Below are positions 53,882 through 63,973 of a stretch of 64,000 bases of DNA, piece after piece. This stretch comes from Lecanosticta acicola (lineage: Eukaryota > Ascomycota > Dothideomycetes > Mycosphaerellales > Mycosphaerellaceae). Location of the stretch: the NCBI GenBank assembly GCA_963674455.1, contig CAVMBE010000015.1, positions 124,001 through 188,000 of the forward strand, written 5' to 3'. Position 1 is the first letter of the stretch. Every line of letters starts with the position of its first letter. The notes under the pieces were generated by a model. That model did no database searches and had not been told where the DNA came from. It saw only the letters and a program-made list of their open reading frames with translations. A program made the position numbers and the translations under genes.

Positions 53882-55183
53882 TCAAAGGCCCGGCTGTTCG
53901 ACATAGTACACCATGTAGCCTGCTAGGATGAAGCCCCCAGCGCGAAGAGAGCCGTCAGCAGTCGGGAGCTCGTGACAGTCGTACCTACGCCATCGGGATC
54001 CTATCCTTTTGAGTCTCACACAAAGAGAATTCTCATAAGCTTCCTGCCTCGAAGCATGTGTGATGGGCTGGCTGACGTCGCGGATTCGTCCACAAGCTAG
54101 GGGAAGTTCAGCTTCAAGTTGCTGATTGTCCATGAACATTTGGAACATTAATCGACTTGAGTTCATGAGCTTGCTTGCCACTGTATCCTGTTGCAACTTT
54201 GGGATGCGAACTTGCAGACCCATGTTGGTCATCATTGAAGGGAGCTGCGGTGCGCTTCGATTCTCGAAGCCGGGGGGTATGATGTGGCCAGAATCAGCAA
54301 AGGCTGTAGGCGATCTCGCCAGCAATCCAGTGGGCTCGACATTCGCCGTCCATGCCAGAATAGAATCATCCGACGACTTGCTGAGTAGTTCAAGCTGAAG
54401 GCGCATGAAAGCCTTCCTGCCTTCGCCATAGACCAGGGGCATAGAGATGTCGAACAGACCGAGCAAGGAATAGCCCATGTCTTCTTCCAAAGTGGTTTGG
54501 CGGTACGCCATCCAGCTCATCTTCATTGCAATGCTGGCCTCTTTCAGTTGATTCCGATCCGTAAGATAGATTGCCGGGATCTTGGTGATGTCTGAAACCT
54601 CGTTGGCAAGATAGGTCCGACTTGCGATCATGTTCCAGTTCGTATCGTAGTAAGTCAACCTCGCAGGCGCCAGCATTTCCTGGAGCGTCCAGCCTCTTGT
54701 GAACCATCGTGACTTTCTCATCTTCTGGAGTGTTTCGTCTCTCAGTCGTTTGCCAGAAGGCCACTTCTCGAGATGGCTTTTGGTAACATGGCATTCTGGG
54801 ACATCTACCAAGTAGACCAAGCATTCTTCGGCATTCCAGTACCAATTCCACATTGAATTGATGGCTCCAGACAGCTCTGCACTGCTGGATCTATCAATGC
54901 AGCAAGTGTCGATCCAAACCCACTGGTGGCCTCGTGCCCTTGCGACTTCGCAGAGAGCTTGTATCTTCAAGTATCCCGGACTGTCCCGACGTGGTACTTT
55001 CGACATGAAGGCTGCCAGAACTTTGGTCTTGATCTCATCTCCGGCGATCTCATTGCGCAGGTACAGATAATCCTGGTAAAGGATTTCGCCCTCGCCCCAC
55101 GTATGTGAGAGGATGGCATACTTGGGACGCTGGGCATCGCCATACCACTCAAACTCTCCGGTAACAGTTGAGATGAGACGCAT
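53882..55183 (-). CDS. HET-domain protein (heterokaryon incompatibility type)
   Basis: 433 residues from the ATG at 55183, chosen because MRLISTVTGEFEWYGD is the usual HET-protein beginning; the frame is open to 55429, with another ATG at 55393. HET-domain motifs are in order: YAILSHTWGEGEILYQDY, GYLKIQALCEVARARGHQWVWIDTCCID, SAELSGAINSMWNWYWNAEECLVYLVDV and SRWFTRGWTLQEMLAPARLTYYD. The following TTLEEDMGYSLLGLFDISMPLVYGEG is the conserved post-HET block. HET domains trigger cell death on non-self fusion or act in fungal immunity; the partner is unknown. There is no NACHT or repeat domain, so this is a short HET-only form. Confidence 0.93.
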   Translation of the reverse strand: MRLISTVTGEFEWYGDAQRPKYAILSHTWGEGEILYQDYLYLRNEIAGDEIKTKVLAAFMSKVPRRDSPGYLKIQALCEVARARGHQWVWIDTCCIDRSSSAELSGAINSMWNWYWNAEECLVYLVDVPECHVTKSHLEKWPSGKRLRDETLQKMRKSRWFTRGWTLQEMLAPARLTYYDTNWNMIASRTYLANEVSDITKIPAIYLTDRNQLKEASIAMKMSWMAYRQTTLEEDMGYSLLGLFDISMPLVYGEGRKAFMRLQLELLSKSSDDSILAWTANVEPTGLLARSPTAFADSGHIIPPGFENRSAPQLPSMMTNMGLQVRIPKLQQDTVASKLMNSSRLMFQMFMDNQQLEAELPLACGRIRDVSQPITHASRQEAYENSLCVRLKRIGSRWRRYDCHELPTADGSLRAGGFILAGYMVYYVEQPGL

Positions 55184-56203
55184 TTTGAAGAGATCAGAAC
55201 GTCCATGACTGAGTTCCGAGTCGGTATGGGGATGTGAGAGCCAATGCCGGTCCGGCGGGAAAGCTCTTGGAGTTGATGAGGTTGAGAGCTTCCTTTGTCC
55301 ATCCGGTCCCACAACATGGTCATGCAGGGTCTGGATCGAAGTATAAATGCCACTAGCGCTGTGATTGGCGAGGGGAAGCCTCTCGACATCCATCTGTCCA
55401 ACGTCGCATCGAGGTGGTTTTAAGTGCAAGAGTGATGTACGCTCACTCCGGGACAGTCAGCTCTGTTCAACGTATACAACACCCAAGTCACACCCGAGGA
55501 GACCCGATGGGGCATCCTGCATTTTCGGCGAAGCGATTCAGTCTGGTAGGGAAGAGATGCTGGACGGCTGCTAGATTTCTTTCGGGCAATCTCACGTAGA
55601 CCTTCATCGCCTGTGCAAGCAGAAAGACGCGGAGACAGTTTCAACTGCGAGCTGGCGTGTTGCGATGTCTCAGCGGTCTGGCGCACAACGTCGAATCTAT
55701 CTCGACGCTCCCTCTTTGAGCGATGTCCCTCAAGCTCTGCCGAAATAGCTCCATTGATTGTGTCAATTGTTTCTCCAGGATGCTTGGGTATGGGGCCGGC
55801 CTCCTGTGTTAGTGAGACCATCTCGAACATCAACACCGGAGAGATGGCAAGTCGTGAAGGTGTCAGGGAGACGCCGACGCATAGGTGAAGTCGTCTACTA
55901 CGCCTACGCTGCGGGATGCTGTGAGGGGTGCTATCGATGAGGTGGAGTTCGAGACTCGAACCGACGACGCGATTCACTGAAGCCTGGAGTCGGTCGCGTC
56001 TATTGCCGTGGCGTGGCGAGGCGAGACAAGACGGAAGGTGCGCTGCCGCGGGTCGTCGTGCCTTCCTCGAATGGAGAAGCTGCAAGATTAAAACCGACCG
56101 ACCTTCCCGTCTTTCCCTTCCACTTTGACTTCCACCACCACCACCACCACCACCACCACCACCATCACCGCCGCCACCACCACCATCATAACCAGACTCG
56201 ACC
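55184..56203. other. Upstream region between HET and SANT-like genes, 1.0 kb
   Basis: Divergent promoter space. A CAC/CAT run precedes the SANT-like gene and makes Gly- or His-rich spurious frames. No gene supported. Confidence 0.5.
56132..56190. repeat. CAC trinucleotide tract in the 5' leader
   Basis: Nearly uninterrupted CAC/CAT/CGC triplets ending 14 bases before the ATG of the SANT-like gene; probably 5' UTR. Confidence 0.85.
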
Positions 56204-57041
56204 ATGACTATGATAGGTGCCGCACGCCCTTTGCCGCAGATCGGTGGGCCCGATGCCTACGAGGCCTACCGGAAGCCAGGTGATAAGTTTCGCTCGGACG
56301 CAATGGTACGATGCCTCAGTGCGCGTGCCGGTGAAGATGAAGAAGCCGACCTGCGGGCACGGGAGGATCTGCACCAGGGGGCAGCCGAGCGCGAGGCTTC
56401 TCGTCGACTCGAAAGACTAGAAGGACGTCCGGTAAGCTTATGACCCGAGCATCACACAGAGCCACACCCACAACATAACTAGCTGCGAGCGAAAGACGAT
56501 ATATTGCAGTGCACATAGCAATTTGCTTCATAAAAGCTGACTCGTCCTCGCACAGAATGACAAGCAATCTGAGGACGAACCTGTATCACATGCCACGGTG
56601 GAAGTGAGGGCTCGAGACGGCTGGAGTGAGAGCGGCCGAGAAGAAGCGCATCACCACGCTGATGGCGGGGATAAGACCACGAAGCGAACTGTCTCGCCGA
56701 GGGAGAAGAACGACTCCACTGGATATGAGCATGCAGAAATATCGAGTGGTAATGGCTGTAGTACGAGGAAAACGGAGAGGCAACAAGAACGTCGCAAGAC
56801 CGGCGTCCTTCTGCGGATGCCCACCAAGGGCAGAGAGTATACCGAGGAGCAAGTATCCTGGATCCGAGAACGCCACATCGAATACGGAAAGAAGCAGAAA
56901 GGCCGACGGATCCCGGCCGGAGAGCTTCTTGAAGGATTTAATCGAGCTTTTCCGGGAAGCACGAGGAGTCGTAGCAGTCTTTCGAGTTTTATCGACCGGC
57001 GCAAAGAGTTGAGCGCATTGCGGAATGGCTTCCGCGGCTAG
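56204..57041 (+). CDS. SANT/Myb-like small protein, unknown function
   Basis: Exons 56204-56431 and 56556-57041 (124-base intron, branch AGCTGAC) give 237 residues. The first ~75 residues are charged and helical (LRAREDLHQGAAEREASRRL). After a hydrophilic middle comes a conserved-looking block, YTEEQVSWIRERHIEYGKK followed by IPAGELLEGFNRAFPG and RSRSSLSSFIDRRKEL. Trp/Tyr spacing and FN-x2-FPG resemble the Myb/SANT-like helix-turn-helix domains common in ascomycetes. DNA binding is inferred. The second exon frame is supported by the phase-0 join. Confidence 0.75.
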
Positions 57042-57530
57042 GAAACGGCAGCAGACGTTGTTCCTGCTTTGAACACTCTAAGGTGGAACCAAGGGCTTGG
57101 GCAGAATCTGGTGAGGGGGCAATCTCCTCCATCGGGTGTGAGCCCTTCACACATTGGGCGGGAATGGTACATGTAGTTTTGTGGAGGGAGAACGAGAGCG
57201 GTCTGAAGTGAGAGGGCATCACGGCAAGGCCCGAGGGCCCGAGCGTCTAGGTAGTCCCTACATGTACCTCTCACATCTTGCCTACCTTACCATCCCTAGC
57301 AGCAGTGTTTCATGGCTCTGACTTGCTTACTCCTCGTTCCAGCTCAATGATTACTCACTCTCACTCACAGACAGAGAGCATTAAGGACGAGTCGACGGTC
57401 GAGTGCGCCGACTTGCTAGGTTCGCAAACTTCCATCGACATCCAGTCTCTCCACGAAAGCCAGAACCGGCATTCGAGCATTGTCACGACCAACGCATCTT
57501 TCTCTTTTGTTCAGCCAACAGCCCATCAGG
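57042..57530. other. Intergenic, GPI8 upstream region
   Basis: 489 bp; no gene or repeat seen. Confidence 0.5.
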
Positions 57531-58730
57531 ATGCGACTTCTCAGCCTTCCTTCTGCGCTTCTCGCACTGCTTGCGATCAGTGATGTCTCCTCCGCGACAC
57601 ACACTTCAAATTGGGCGGTGTTGGTCAGCACATCGCGTTTCTGGTTCAATTACCGCCATCTCGCGAACACCCTCAGCCTCTACCGCACCGTCAAGCGTCT
57701 TGGTATACCCGACAGCCAGATTATTCTCATGCTTCCTGACGATATGGCATGTAACCCTCGCAACTCCTTCCCCGGGAGTGTCTTCAATGACAAGAGCCGC
57801 TTGCTTGACCTCTACGACGATAAGGGGACACTCGAGAATATGGCGGCCGGCATGGGAGGTATAGAAGTGGATTACCGCGGCAATGAAGTCACCGTCGAGA
57901 ATTTCATTCGTCTCCTCACCGATCGATGGCCTGCGTCACATCCGACTTCCAAACGCCTCATGACCGATGACCGATCCAACGTCCTCATATACATGACCGG
58001 ACACGGAGGAAATGAGTTCCTCAAATTTCAGGACAGCGAAGAGATATCGTCATTTGACCTGGCGGATGCGTTCGAGCAGATGTGGGAGAAGAAGCGATAC
58101 CATGAGATGCTGTTCATGATTGATACGTGTCAGGCGAATACCATGTACCCGGCGTTCTACACACCGAATATCATTGCTACCGGAAGCAGCGCAAAAGACC
58201 AGAGTTCGTACTCACATCATGCGGACCAAGATGTGGGCGTAGCGGTCATTGATCGGTGGACATACTACAACTTGGAATTCTTGGAGACGAGACTGAACAG
58301 CACGAGCGCGGATGTCAGACTCGGTGAGCTCTTCGATTACTATACGTTCGACAGAGTACACAGCGATGCTGGTGTGAGGTATGACCTCTTTCCAGGTGGA
58401 GAAGACGCAGCCAGGAATCTCAGAGTGCTGGATTTCTTCGGAAGCGTACAGGGGGTTGAGACGGAAGCTGCTACAAGTGGGAATGCGAACGAATGGAAGG
58501 AGGATCTAGAAGCTTTGAAGAAAATCATGGAGAGGCAGAGGGCTGAGGCGATCAATGTCACGGTCGCAAAGGAACCAGAAGTGGTGTCGAAGAGCCGACA
58601 GCAGAACAGAGTGGCTCTCGATATGGCACAGAAAGGAGATGACTGGGTAAAGAAGGCCGCAGGTTTGGCATCTCTGCTTGTACTTGGTGCCGCTTGGCTG
58701 GCTTCAAGCGCGTTGGCCAAGAGTGCTTGA
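57531..58730 (+). CDS. GPI8: GPI transamidase catalytic subunit GPI8 (PIG-K)
   Basis: Cysteine protease of the ER GPI-transamidase, which cleaves precursor proteins and attaches the GPI anchor. Single exon, 399 residues from the ATG at 57531 (MRLLSLPSALLALLAISDVSS, signal peptide). Legumain-like catalytic dyad: His158 in IYMTGHGGNEF and Cys200 in FMIDTCQANTMY. Other conserved blocks are VSTSRFWFNYRHLANTLSLY, MACNPRN, RLLTDRW and IATGSSAKDQSSYSHHAD. A C-terminal membrane helix (GLASLLVLGAAWLASSAL) anchors it in the ER, as in yeast Gpi8. Length matches the family (~400). Confidence 0.96.
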   Translation: MRLLSLPSALLALLAISDVSSATHTSNWAVLVSTSRFWFNYRHLANTLSLYRTVKRLGIPDSQIILMLPDDMACNPRNSFPGSVFNDKSRLLDLYDDKGTLENMAAGMGGIEVDYRGNEVTVENFIRLLTDRWPASHPTSKRLMTDDRSNVLIYMTGHGGNEFLKFQDSEEISSFDLADAFEQMWEKKRYHEMLFMIDTCQANTMYPAFYTPNIIATGSSAKDQSSYSHHADQDVGVAVIDRWTYYNLEFLETRLNSTSADVRLGELFDYYTFDRVHSDAGVRYDLFPGGEDAARNLRVLDFFGSVQGVETEAATSGNANEWKEDLEALKKIMERQRAEAINVTVAKEPEVVSKSRQQNRVALDMAQKGDDWVKKAAGLASLLVLGAAWLASSALAKSA

Positions 58731-59297
58731 GGCCGTAAAAATTGAGCGTTGATTGTTTTGTCTGATACCCCCAACGTACGATTGAATCACATACCACTCT
58801 CACGTGCCCTGTTGCCAAGTTAATGCTATGAGGCTGAGACGGGATGCCTGCCTCGGTGAATGAAGCAGGGTCCCGCATGAGGTCCGGCGTTAAGCTCCCT
58901 GTCACAAGCCACAAGTAGACATGGGTGCTCTCGCACTTGACCTCGTCTAGCTCGTGCAACATCGGACTACACTTCACCTTCCTGCCGCCACTCCGATGAC
59001 GCACTTTCTTGCAAGAACTTGAACTGCCACAGAAAGCCAGAACTCACCACTGTCATTTTCGATTGTTTGGAAAGCCGGACCGCGCTTACCGCAGCTCTCA
59101 GCCACCAGTACCTTCCTCCGAACCAACGACATTCTATCGGAGGCACCTCCTCCTCGGATACATACCTACTGCGACGAGACAGACACAGACGCAAAAGCTT
59201 CGAGTACAACCACAGACCACTGGATACATTCCTGGGAGGTGCCTTCTATCTCAGCGAGCTGCATTACGCGGCACCTAGCACAGCATACTCTCCCAAG
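58731..59297. other. Intergenic, UBC7 upstream region
   Basis: 567 bp. The leader before 59298 is free of recognisable genes. In-frame open sequence upstream of the UBC7 ATG (from 59019) has no ATG and is not called. Confidence 0.5.
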
Positions 59298-60040
59298 ATG
59301 GCTTCGCCAGCCTCGCGCAACACAGGCTCGCCTGGTGGACAGTCTAGTGCGGCCATCCTTCTCCAGAGACAGCTCAAGCAGATGCAAAGCGACAGGGATA
59401 TCCCCGGTATCAGTTGTGGATTGGCGAGCGACAACATCTTTGAGTGGGAAGTCATGCTCATGTTGAGCGAGGAGCAAGATAGCATGTACGGAGGTGAGTG
59501 AAGAAAAAGATTGAAGAGGACATATGAAGGCTATGGATGCTTGTCATCGGCTCTGGGAATGGCGTGCGGTCAGCTGGCGGTATGTTCGCCCACCTGTGAG
59601 CCAGACTGTGCGAGGGTAGAGACGGGAGACGATACAGCCAAAATTCCATTCAGACATGCCCTAGCTGACCACTCGCTTGTGACATAGGCGGCATCTTCCG
59701 AGCAAGGATGACCTTCCCGTCATCATACCCCATCAGCGCTCCCAAGCTCAAGTTCGAAACGCCCATCTTCCACCCAAACGTGTACGAGAACGGCGAGGTC
59801 TGCATTTCCATCCTGCACGAGGGCGAGGATCAGTACGGCTACGAAGCGGCAAACGAGAGATGGAATCCTGTTCAGACACCAGAGACGATTCTTCTGAGCG
59901 TCATCAGCATGCTGAGCAGTCCGAACGATGAGAGTTCGGCGAACGCTGAGGCCGGGAGACTCTGGCGGGAGGACCAGAAGGAGTTCAAGCGTAGGGTCAG
60001 GAGATGTGTGAGGGAGAGTCTGGAGAATGCTTGGGACTGA
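59298..60040 (+). CDS. UBC7: Ubiquitin-conjugating enzyme E2, UBC7 (UBE2G) type
   Basis: E2 enzyme of ER-associated degradation. Exons 59298-59493 and 59688-60040 (194-base intron, branch AGCTGACC) give 182 residues. HPN motif FHPNVYENGEVCIS contains the catalytic Cys104. The acidic loop after it (HEGEDQYGYEAANERWNPVQ) is the 13-residue insertion that marks the UBC7/CDC34 class. TILLSVISMLSSPNDESSANAEAGRLWRED is family-typical, though it is split over the helix. The N-terminus has ~15 extra Ser/Gly-rich residues compared with human UBE2G2. The exon join restores MYGGGIFRARMTFP. Confidence 0.95.
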
Positions 60041-60439
60041 AGTGGCCAGGCGGGCACGGAGGCAGAGGCAGCGGCGGTGAGCAGGCAAGCGTACGAGCGA
60101 GCGAGGGAACGACTTGGCTTCGCAGCATTGACGAACAGCGACGAGCTGTACATATTATGGGAGCTACTGACGAAATGATATCATGGTAGGAAGCGGCTAA
60201 GTACCCTTCTCAATTGCATTGTTGCACAATTATCTGAGCTGTTTCCTGGCAGCGTTTCAGTGCCGCAAAGACCAATCCTGAACTCGTACTGACCTAAAGC
60301 TCTTTTCTTGTTGGAACTTGCCAGGACTGGGAAGGCTCGATTCAATCTTTCATCCGCAAAGCTTTGGCGGCTCCTGTCTCTCTGGTACTCGATCTCAAGC
60401 TGTGCGAATGGGGCATCTTTCGTTGGGAAGAGACAGCGT
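60041..60439. other. Intergenic between convergent genes
   Basis: 399 bp; no gene or repeat seen. Confidence 0.5.
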
Positions 60440-61321
60440 TTACTGCTTGAACACAGACATCATGCCCCAGACAAGGTAGAGCACCATGGTAGCCGTGACA
60501 GCAAAGTAGACAGAGAGCGGTACGCGTTCTGCGTTGGGAATACGCTGGTCACGCTTGTACTTCTTCTGTCCACGGAGCTTTCCGCCAGTAGACATGCCCT
60601 GGACGACCTCGCCGTGCTGTGGCTTCTTCTGACCCGCGGAGTTCTGAATGATCTCAACGTCGATCTCGCCATGCTGTGGCTCCTCGGCCTCTGGCTTCTC
60701 CTGCGGCTTGCAGATCTGCTTGTGCTTCTTCATGTCGATCTCGCGGCAGTCGATGGAGCAGTGGAAAACGCTTGTCGCAGCGGCTACAGGCTTCGAACCC
60801 CTGACTTGCTGGACCAGCCTCGGAGTAGCAGACGCCGCATACCGCCCCGGGGCGGTGACTGCGACCGGACATGAAACTTCCTCAAGCCAGTGCTCAAGTC
60901 TTTCGTCGAAGTCGCGCTCCTCGTATCCTTCACGGTCCCCGTCGGTCTTAGAATACTTGAGGTCACGCTTCTCAGCGAGACGGCGGCGGCGACGGTTTTT
61001 ATCGAAGAAGGCGGCGAAGGCGTTTGGGCGTGAGCTTCCTACATAGCCGACTCGTTCTTGATGCGCGGCTGGGAGCTTGGTCGAGACGGATGGGAGGCGC
61101 TTGCCTCGATGAGTTTCTTTGACGGGGGGTTAGTTACGTTGTTCACGGCCTTCTTGTCGGTCTTCTAAAGAGCGATATCCCTTATTTCTAATACGACTGG
61201 TAAAAACGATCCGACTACCTTTATACAGCAACGCAGAGCGGATCCCCGACATCGCAGATCCGGAGAAAGTTGGCGGCGATGGGCTGGGAGCAGGGCCGAA
61301 CTTTATTGGAATCGCCTTCAT
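60440..61321 (-). CDS. MYND zinc-finger, tail-anchored protein with disturbed frame
   Basis: Model: exon 1 61321-61219, exon 2 61116-60440 (102-base intron, ACTAAC branch); 259 residues from MKAIPIKFGP, or 236 from the ATG at 61252. Exon 2 begins with a basic region (PNAFAAFFDKNRRRRRLAEK) and an acidic one (DREGYEERDFDERLEHWLEE). It ends with the second half of a MYND finger (HCSIDCREIDMKKHKQIC), a Gln/Glu/Lys linker and a C-terminal membrane helix (VYFAVTATMVLYLVWGMM). The first half of the finger, CGVC and CSRC, is present only in another frame (ATG at 60872). Two opposite single-base shifts, near 60870-60885 and in the T4 run at 60765-60768, would explain this. It is either a damaged gene or carries sequence errors. 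Confidence 0.5.
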
Positions 61322-61855
61322 GGGGAGGCCCACCAAGGCGGAGGCAGGAGTGGTAGCGCAGTCCAGCTCCTGGCCTGGAAGAAGGCCGCACCGCCGTCGG
61401 CCAGCATGATCTCTAGCGTCTTGTCCGCATAGATCCCCAGCAGGGGGGAGGGACGCACACGCCGTCGACCCGGCGCTCCATCGTTGTGTTAATGACGGAG
61501 TTGGGTTGTCGCAAGTGGTGGCAATTCACGGGCGTTCAAGTGTTCGAGCGGACGGGTCTTGGCGTTTGGTCTGGGTGCAGAAGATCTCTAAAAGGTGGTG
61601 TGGGACAAGCGGCGCGAAGCTGAGAGCAGTGGCATGGAAGTTGATTGTTTGATGGAGATGCGCTGGCAGAGCCGGGGATGATTTATAGGAAAGATGGAGG
61701 CGCACGAGGCGGCACCACGGGCACCCATTCACCCTCCGGCTGCAGACATGTGGAAACTGCTCTAGCAGGCATTGAGCCGTGAGCTACCGCCTCCACCGTG
61801 CTTGTGAAGGCGAATGTGAACGCAAAGGCTGCCGCTCTTCCTACACCTCAGGCCT
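61322..61855. other. Intergenic, 534 bp
   Basis: The minus frame of the MYND gene stays open upstream of 61321 with protein-like GC-rich codons, so its start could lie further upstream. No independent gene is supported. Confidence 0.45.
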
Positions 61856-62422
61856 TCATGGGAACTGCAAGTCCACTCCTTCGACTTTGAGAGCCTCTCG
61901 CACCCTCTGTAGCCTCTCTGCCCCCTTCGTCGCGGCCTTGAACTTCAGATAGTCCTCCACATCGAACCCGCTGACCGCCCCGCTCATCTATCCCCACCGT
62001 CAGAACGTATGCAGCATGAAGTCCACCACCGTTAGATGGTTCTAAAACGCGTGGCCCTCTACCTGAAACCGATTCTCGATCGACGCCAAGCATTCACGAA
62101 GCGCCTCCTTTTCATGTTCCTGCATAGCACTCAGAACCCTTTCAGATGCGTCTGTTCCCGCAATTCGCGATGGAATCCATCTCCCCGCAAACCCATACTC
62201 TGCAATCGCAGTCGCGAGCCAAGACAGCCACTCCCCGACCTTTGCGGTCTCGATTGGTGTCCTCCCCGTCAGGCCTTGCTCTGGTACAGGCTGGCGACAC
62301 TCTTAGAAGAGCACGGCAGGCAGCTCGGAGATATGGACATCGTTGACGGACGGAGCTGTTCCGCTACGGAAAGACGCTGTAAGCTGCTGGGCATTGACAT
62401 GAGGATGCACTTTATATGGCCA
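61856..62422 (-). pseudogene. Glutathione S-transferase pseudogene
   Basis: One minus frame carries GST segments in the right order but is interrupted by four in-frame stops: TAA (62305-62303), TAG (62044-62042), TGA (62002-62000) and TAG (61990-61988). Before the first stop it reads YKVHPHVNAQQLTASF and HISELPAVLF. Then come GRTPIETAKVGEWLSWLATA (start of the helical domain), YGFAGRWIPSRI and EALRECLASIENRF. Between stops it reads NHLTVVDFMLHTF and RWG, the conserved GST N-capping region. The last part is GFDVEDYLKFKAATKG, ending VDLQFP. The N-terminal ~30 residues with the glutathione-site motif are missing. It lies directly behind the CorA gene, so it may once have been transcribed separately. 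Confidence 0.75.
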
Positions 62423-62425
62423 GCA

Positions 62426-63973
62426 CTAGTCAAGCTTGCCCTTTGAAAGTCTTTGTCCCGTCTTTGGATTCCTCCATGGCAGCCTCATCTTCAATAAATT
62501 AGCCCTCACAGTCAAGAGGGTGGCGGTGATCAGCATGATTGGCGTCGCTATTACCCAGAAGTATGCATCACTGTGTTCGTTGACTACCGGCATGGGATCG
62601 AAATTCATGCCAAAGTAACTTGTCAGGAATGTCAGCGGCAGAAAGAAGCTCGAGACGAATGTCAGCTTCGAGATGCTTTCGTTCTGGCTTGCAGCGATTG
62701 TGTTGAAGATCAACGAAGAGAGGTTGTCGGCGGACCGAATCGACATATCTGTGGAGTTTGAAAGTGCCGCAATGTGGTCCTGGACGTCTTGGAGATAGAT
62801 TTGTGCGGTGGACGAGATGTGCACACTGGTGACTGGGTCGTTCAGATTGCCATCTGCGGTTGCAATGGCAGCGCGGTGATCGACCAATGTCTTGAGCAGG
62901 CTGCCATTAGCAATGCTATTGTCCATGAGAAGTGTCAGGCCAGATCGCAGGATGTGAAGCTCTTTTGATTGCGCAACATTCGGCCTCCTGAGGACGGACT
63001 GCTCGAGGTCGTCAAATACTTGGGCGTATGCTTTGCCAATCGGAAGAGACAGATCAACCACTGTGTCTATCACAGCGTGCAAGAGCATGGAAGGATCGTT
63101 GCTGGAGCGAATGGTGCTCTTGGGGGATTCTAAGCGGGATATGATGGGATTCAAGACCTCTTCGCCAGAGCGCTCGAAGAACGTGATGAAGGTGTTATCG
63201 GCGGTCAGGAACATTGAGACCTGCTCGACCGTCATTCTAAATCGCCCTGGGACAAGCGTGCGCCATCTAGGGTGAAGTCTGCTGCCAATGCGATCCCGTA
63301 GTGACGAGGAAACCGGGTCGTCTTCGACTCTTGTCCTCCGATCGTCATGGATGTGCTCTAATTTCACGAGGTTCATCTCCAAGAAGCAGTGGTCATCGTA
63401 CCAGTTGACTTTGGTCGAAGTACCTGTATCCATGACATCCTCGATGGCAAGCGGATGAAGGCCCTTTTCGCTGCCGAGGCTCCTGACTACATCCCAATTG
63501 ATTCCATTGACGTAGATCCAACGGCAGGAAGCCCAGCTCGGTCTGGGCTGCTCTTTCAAGAACGAATCCAAAGAAGCCACTTCCACGTCGTGCTTTATCA
63601 CACGTTGGTCAGAGAAATCGACAATGCAAATCTCGCTTTCGGAGTCATGTTGTTGGCTGAATCGTTGTGAGGCGAGCTTTGAGGTGGGATCGATTCCAGG
63701 TTCCTCGCCCGCCCGAGACGTCCAGCTGTCTGCTCTACTGTTGTGGAATAGTCGCCTCCAAAGCGATGCAGAAACCGGTATTGGCTCGTGATGCGGTCGA
63801 GGGACCGGGTCGAACTCCGTTTCTAATTTCGCTGACAGCCGTACTGAAGTGCTGATATTGCGGTTCACGGCCTTGTGCCGCCACCAAGAGCGCGACTTGA
63901 GGCGAGTCTGGTGCCGAAGAGGTCCACTGTTGAGCACGACTGCGTGTAGGTCGCTTGCGAAGGCTCGGAACAT
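62426..63973 (-). CDS. CorA-type Mg2+ transporter, possibly partial at right edge
   Basis: 515 residues from the ATG at 63973. Soluble N-terminal domain with GINWDVVRSLGSEKGLHPLAIEDVMD, then a helical stalk and two C-terminal membrane helices. The GMN signature is present (SYFGMNFDPMP, after FFLPLTFLT), followed by a helix VIATPIMLITATLLTV and a basic tail. This places it with fungal CorA/ALR/MNR-type magnesium channels. The frame stays open upstream of 63973 to the window edge (27 bases, no stop), so the real start may lie outside. The N-terminal Arg/Ser-rich part has no clear mitochondrial presequence, so plasma membrane or vacuole is as likely as mitochondria. Confidence 0.9.
   Translation of the reverse strand: MFRAFASDLHAVVLNSGPLRHQTRLKSRSWWRHKAVNRNISTSVRLSAKLETEFDPVPRPHHEPIPVSASLWRRLFHNSRADSWTSRAGEEPGIDPTSKLASQRFSQQHDSESEICIVDFSDQRVIKHDVEVASLDSFLKEQPRPSWASCRWIYVNGINWDVVRSLGSEKGLHPLAIEDVMDTGTSTKVNWYDDHCFLEMNLVKLEHIHDDRRTRVEDDPVSSSLRDRIGSRLHPRWRTLVPGRFRMTVEQVSMFLTADNTFITFFERSGEEVLNPIISRLESPKSTIRSSNDPSMLLHAVIDTVVDLSLPIGKAYAQVFDDLEQSVLRRPNVAQSKELHILRSGLTLLMDNSIANGSLLKTLVDHRAAIATADGNLNDPVTSVHISSTAQIYLQDVQDHIAALSNSTDMSIRSADNLSSLIFNTIAASQNESISKLTFVSSFFLPLTFLTSYFGMNFDPMPVVNEHSDAYFWVIATPIMLITATLLTVRANLLKMRLPWRNPKTGQRLSKGKLD

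Noticed and set aside
55420..56205. 261-codon minus-strand frame starting with a Gly run
   Set aside because: The start is the reverse of the CAC tract; remaining sequence has no domain.
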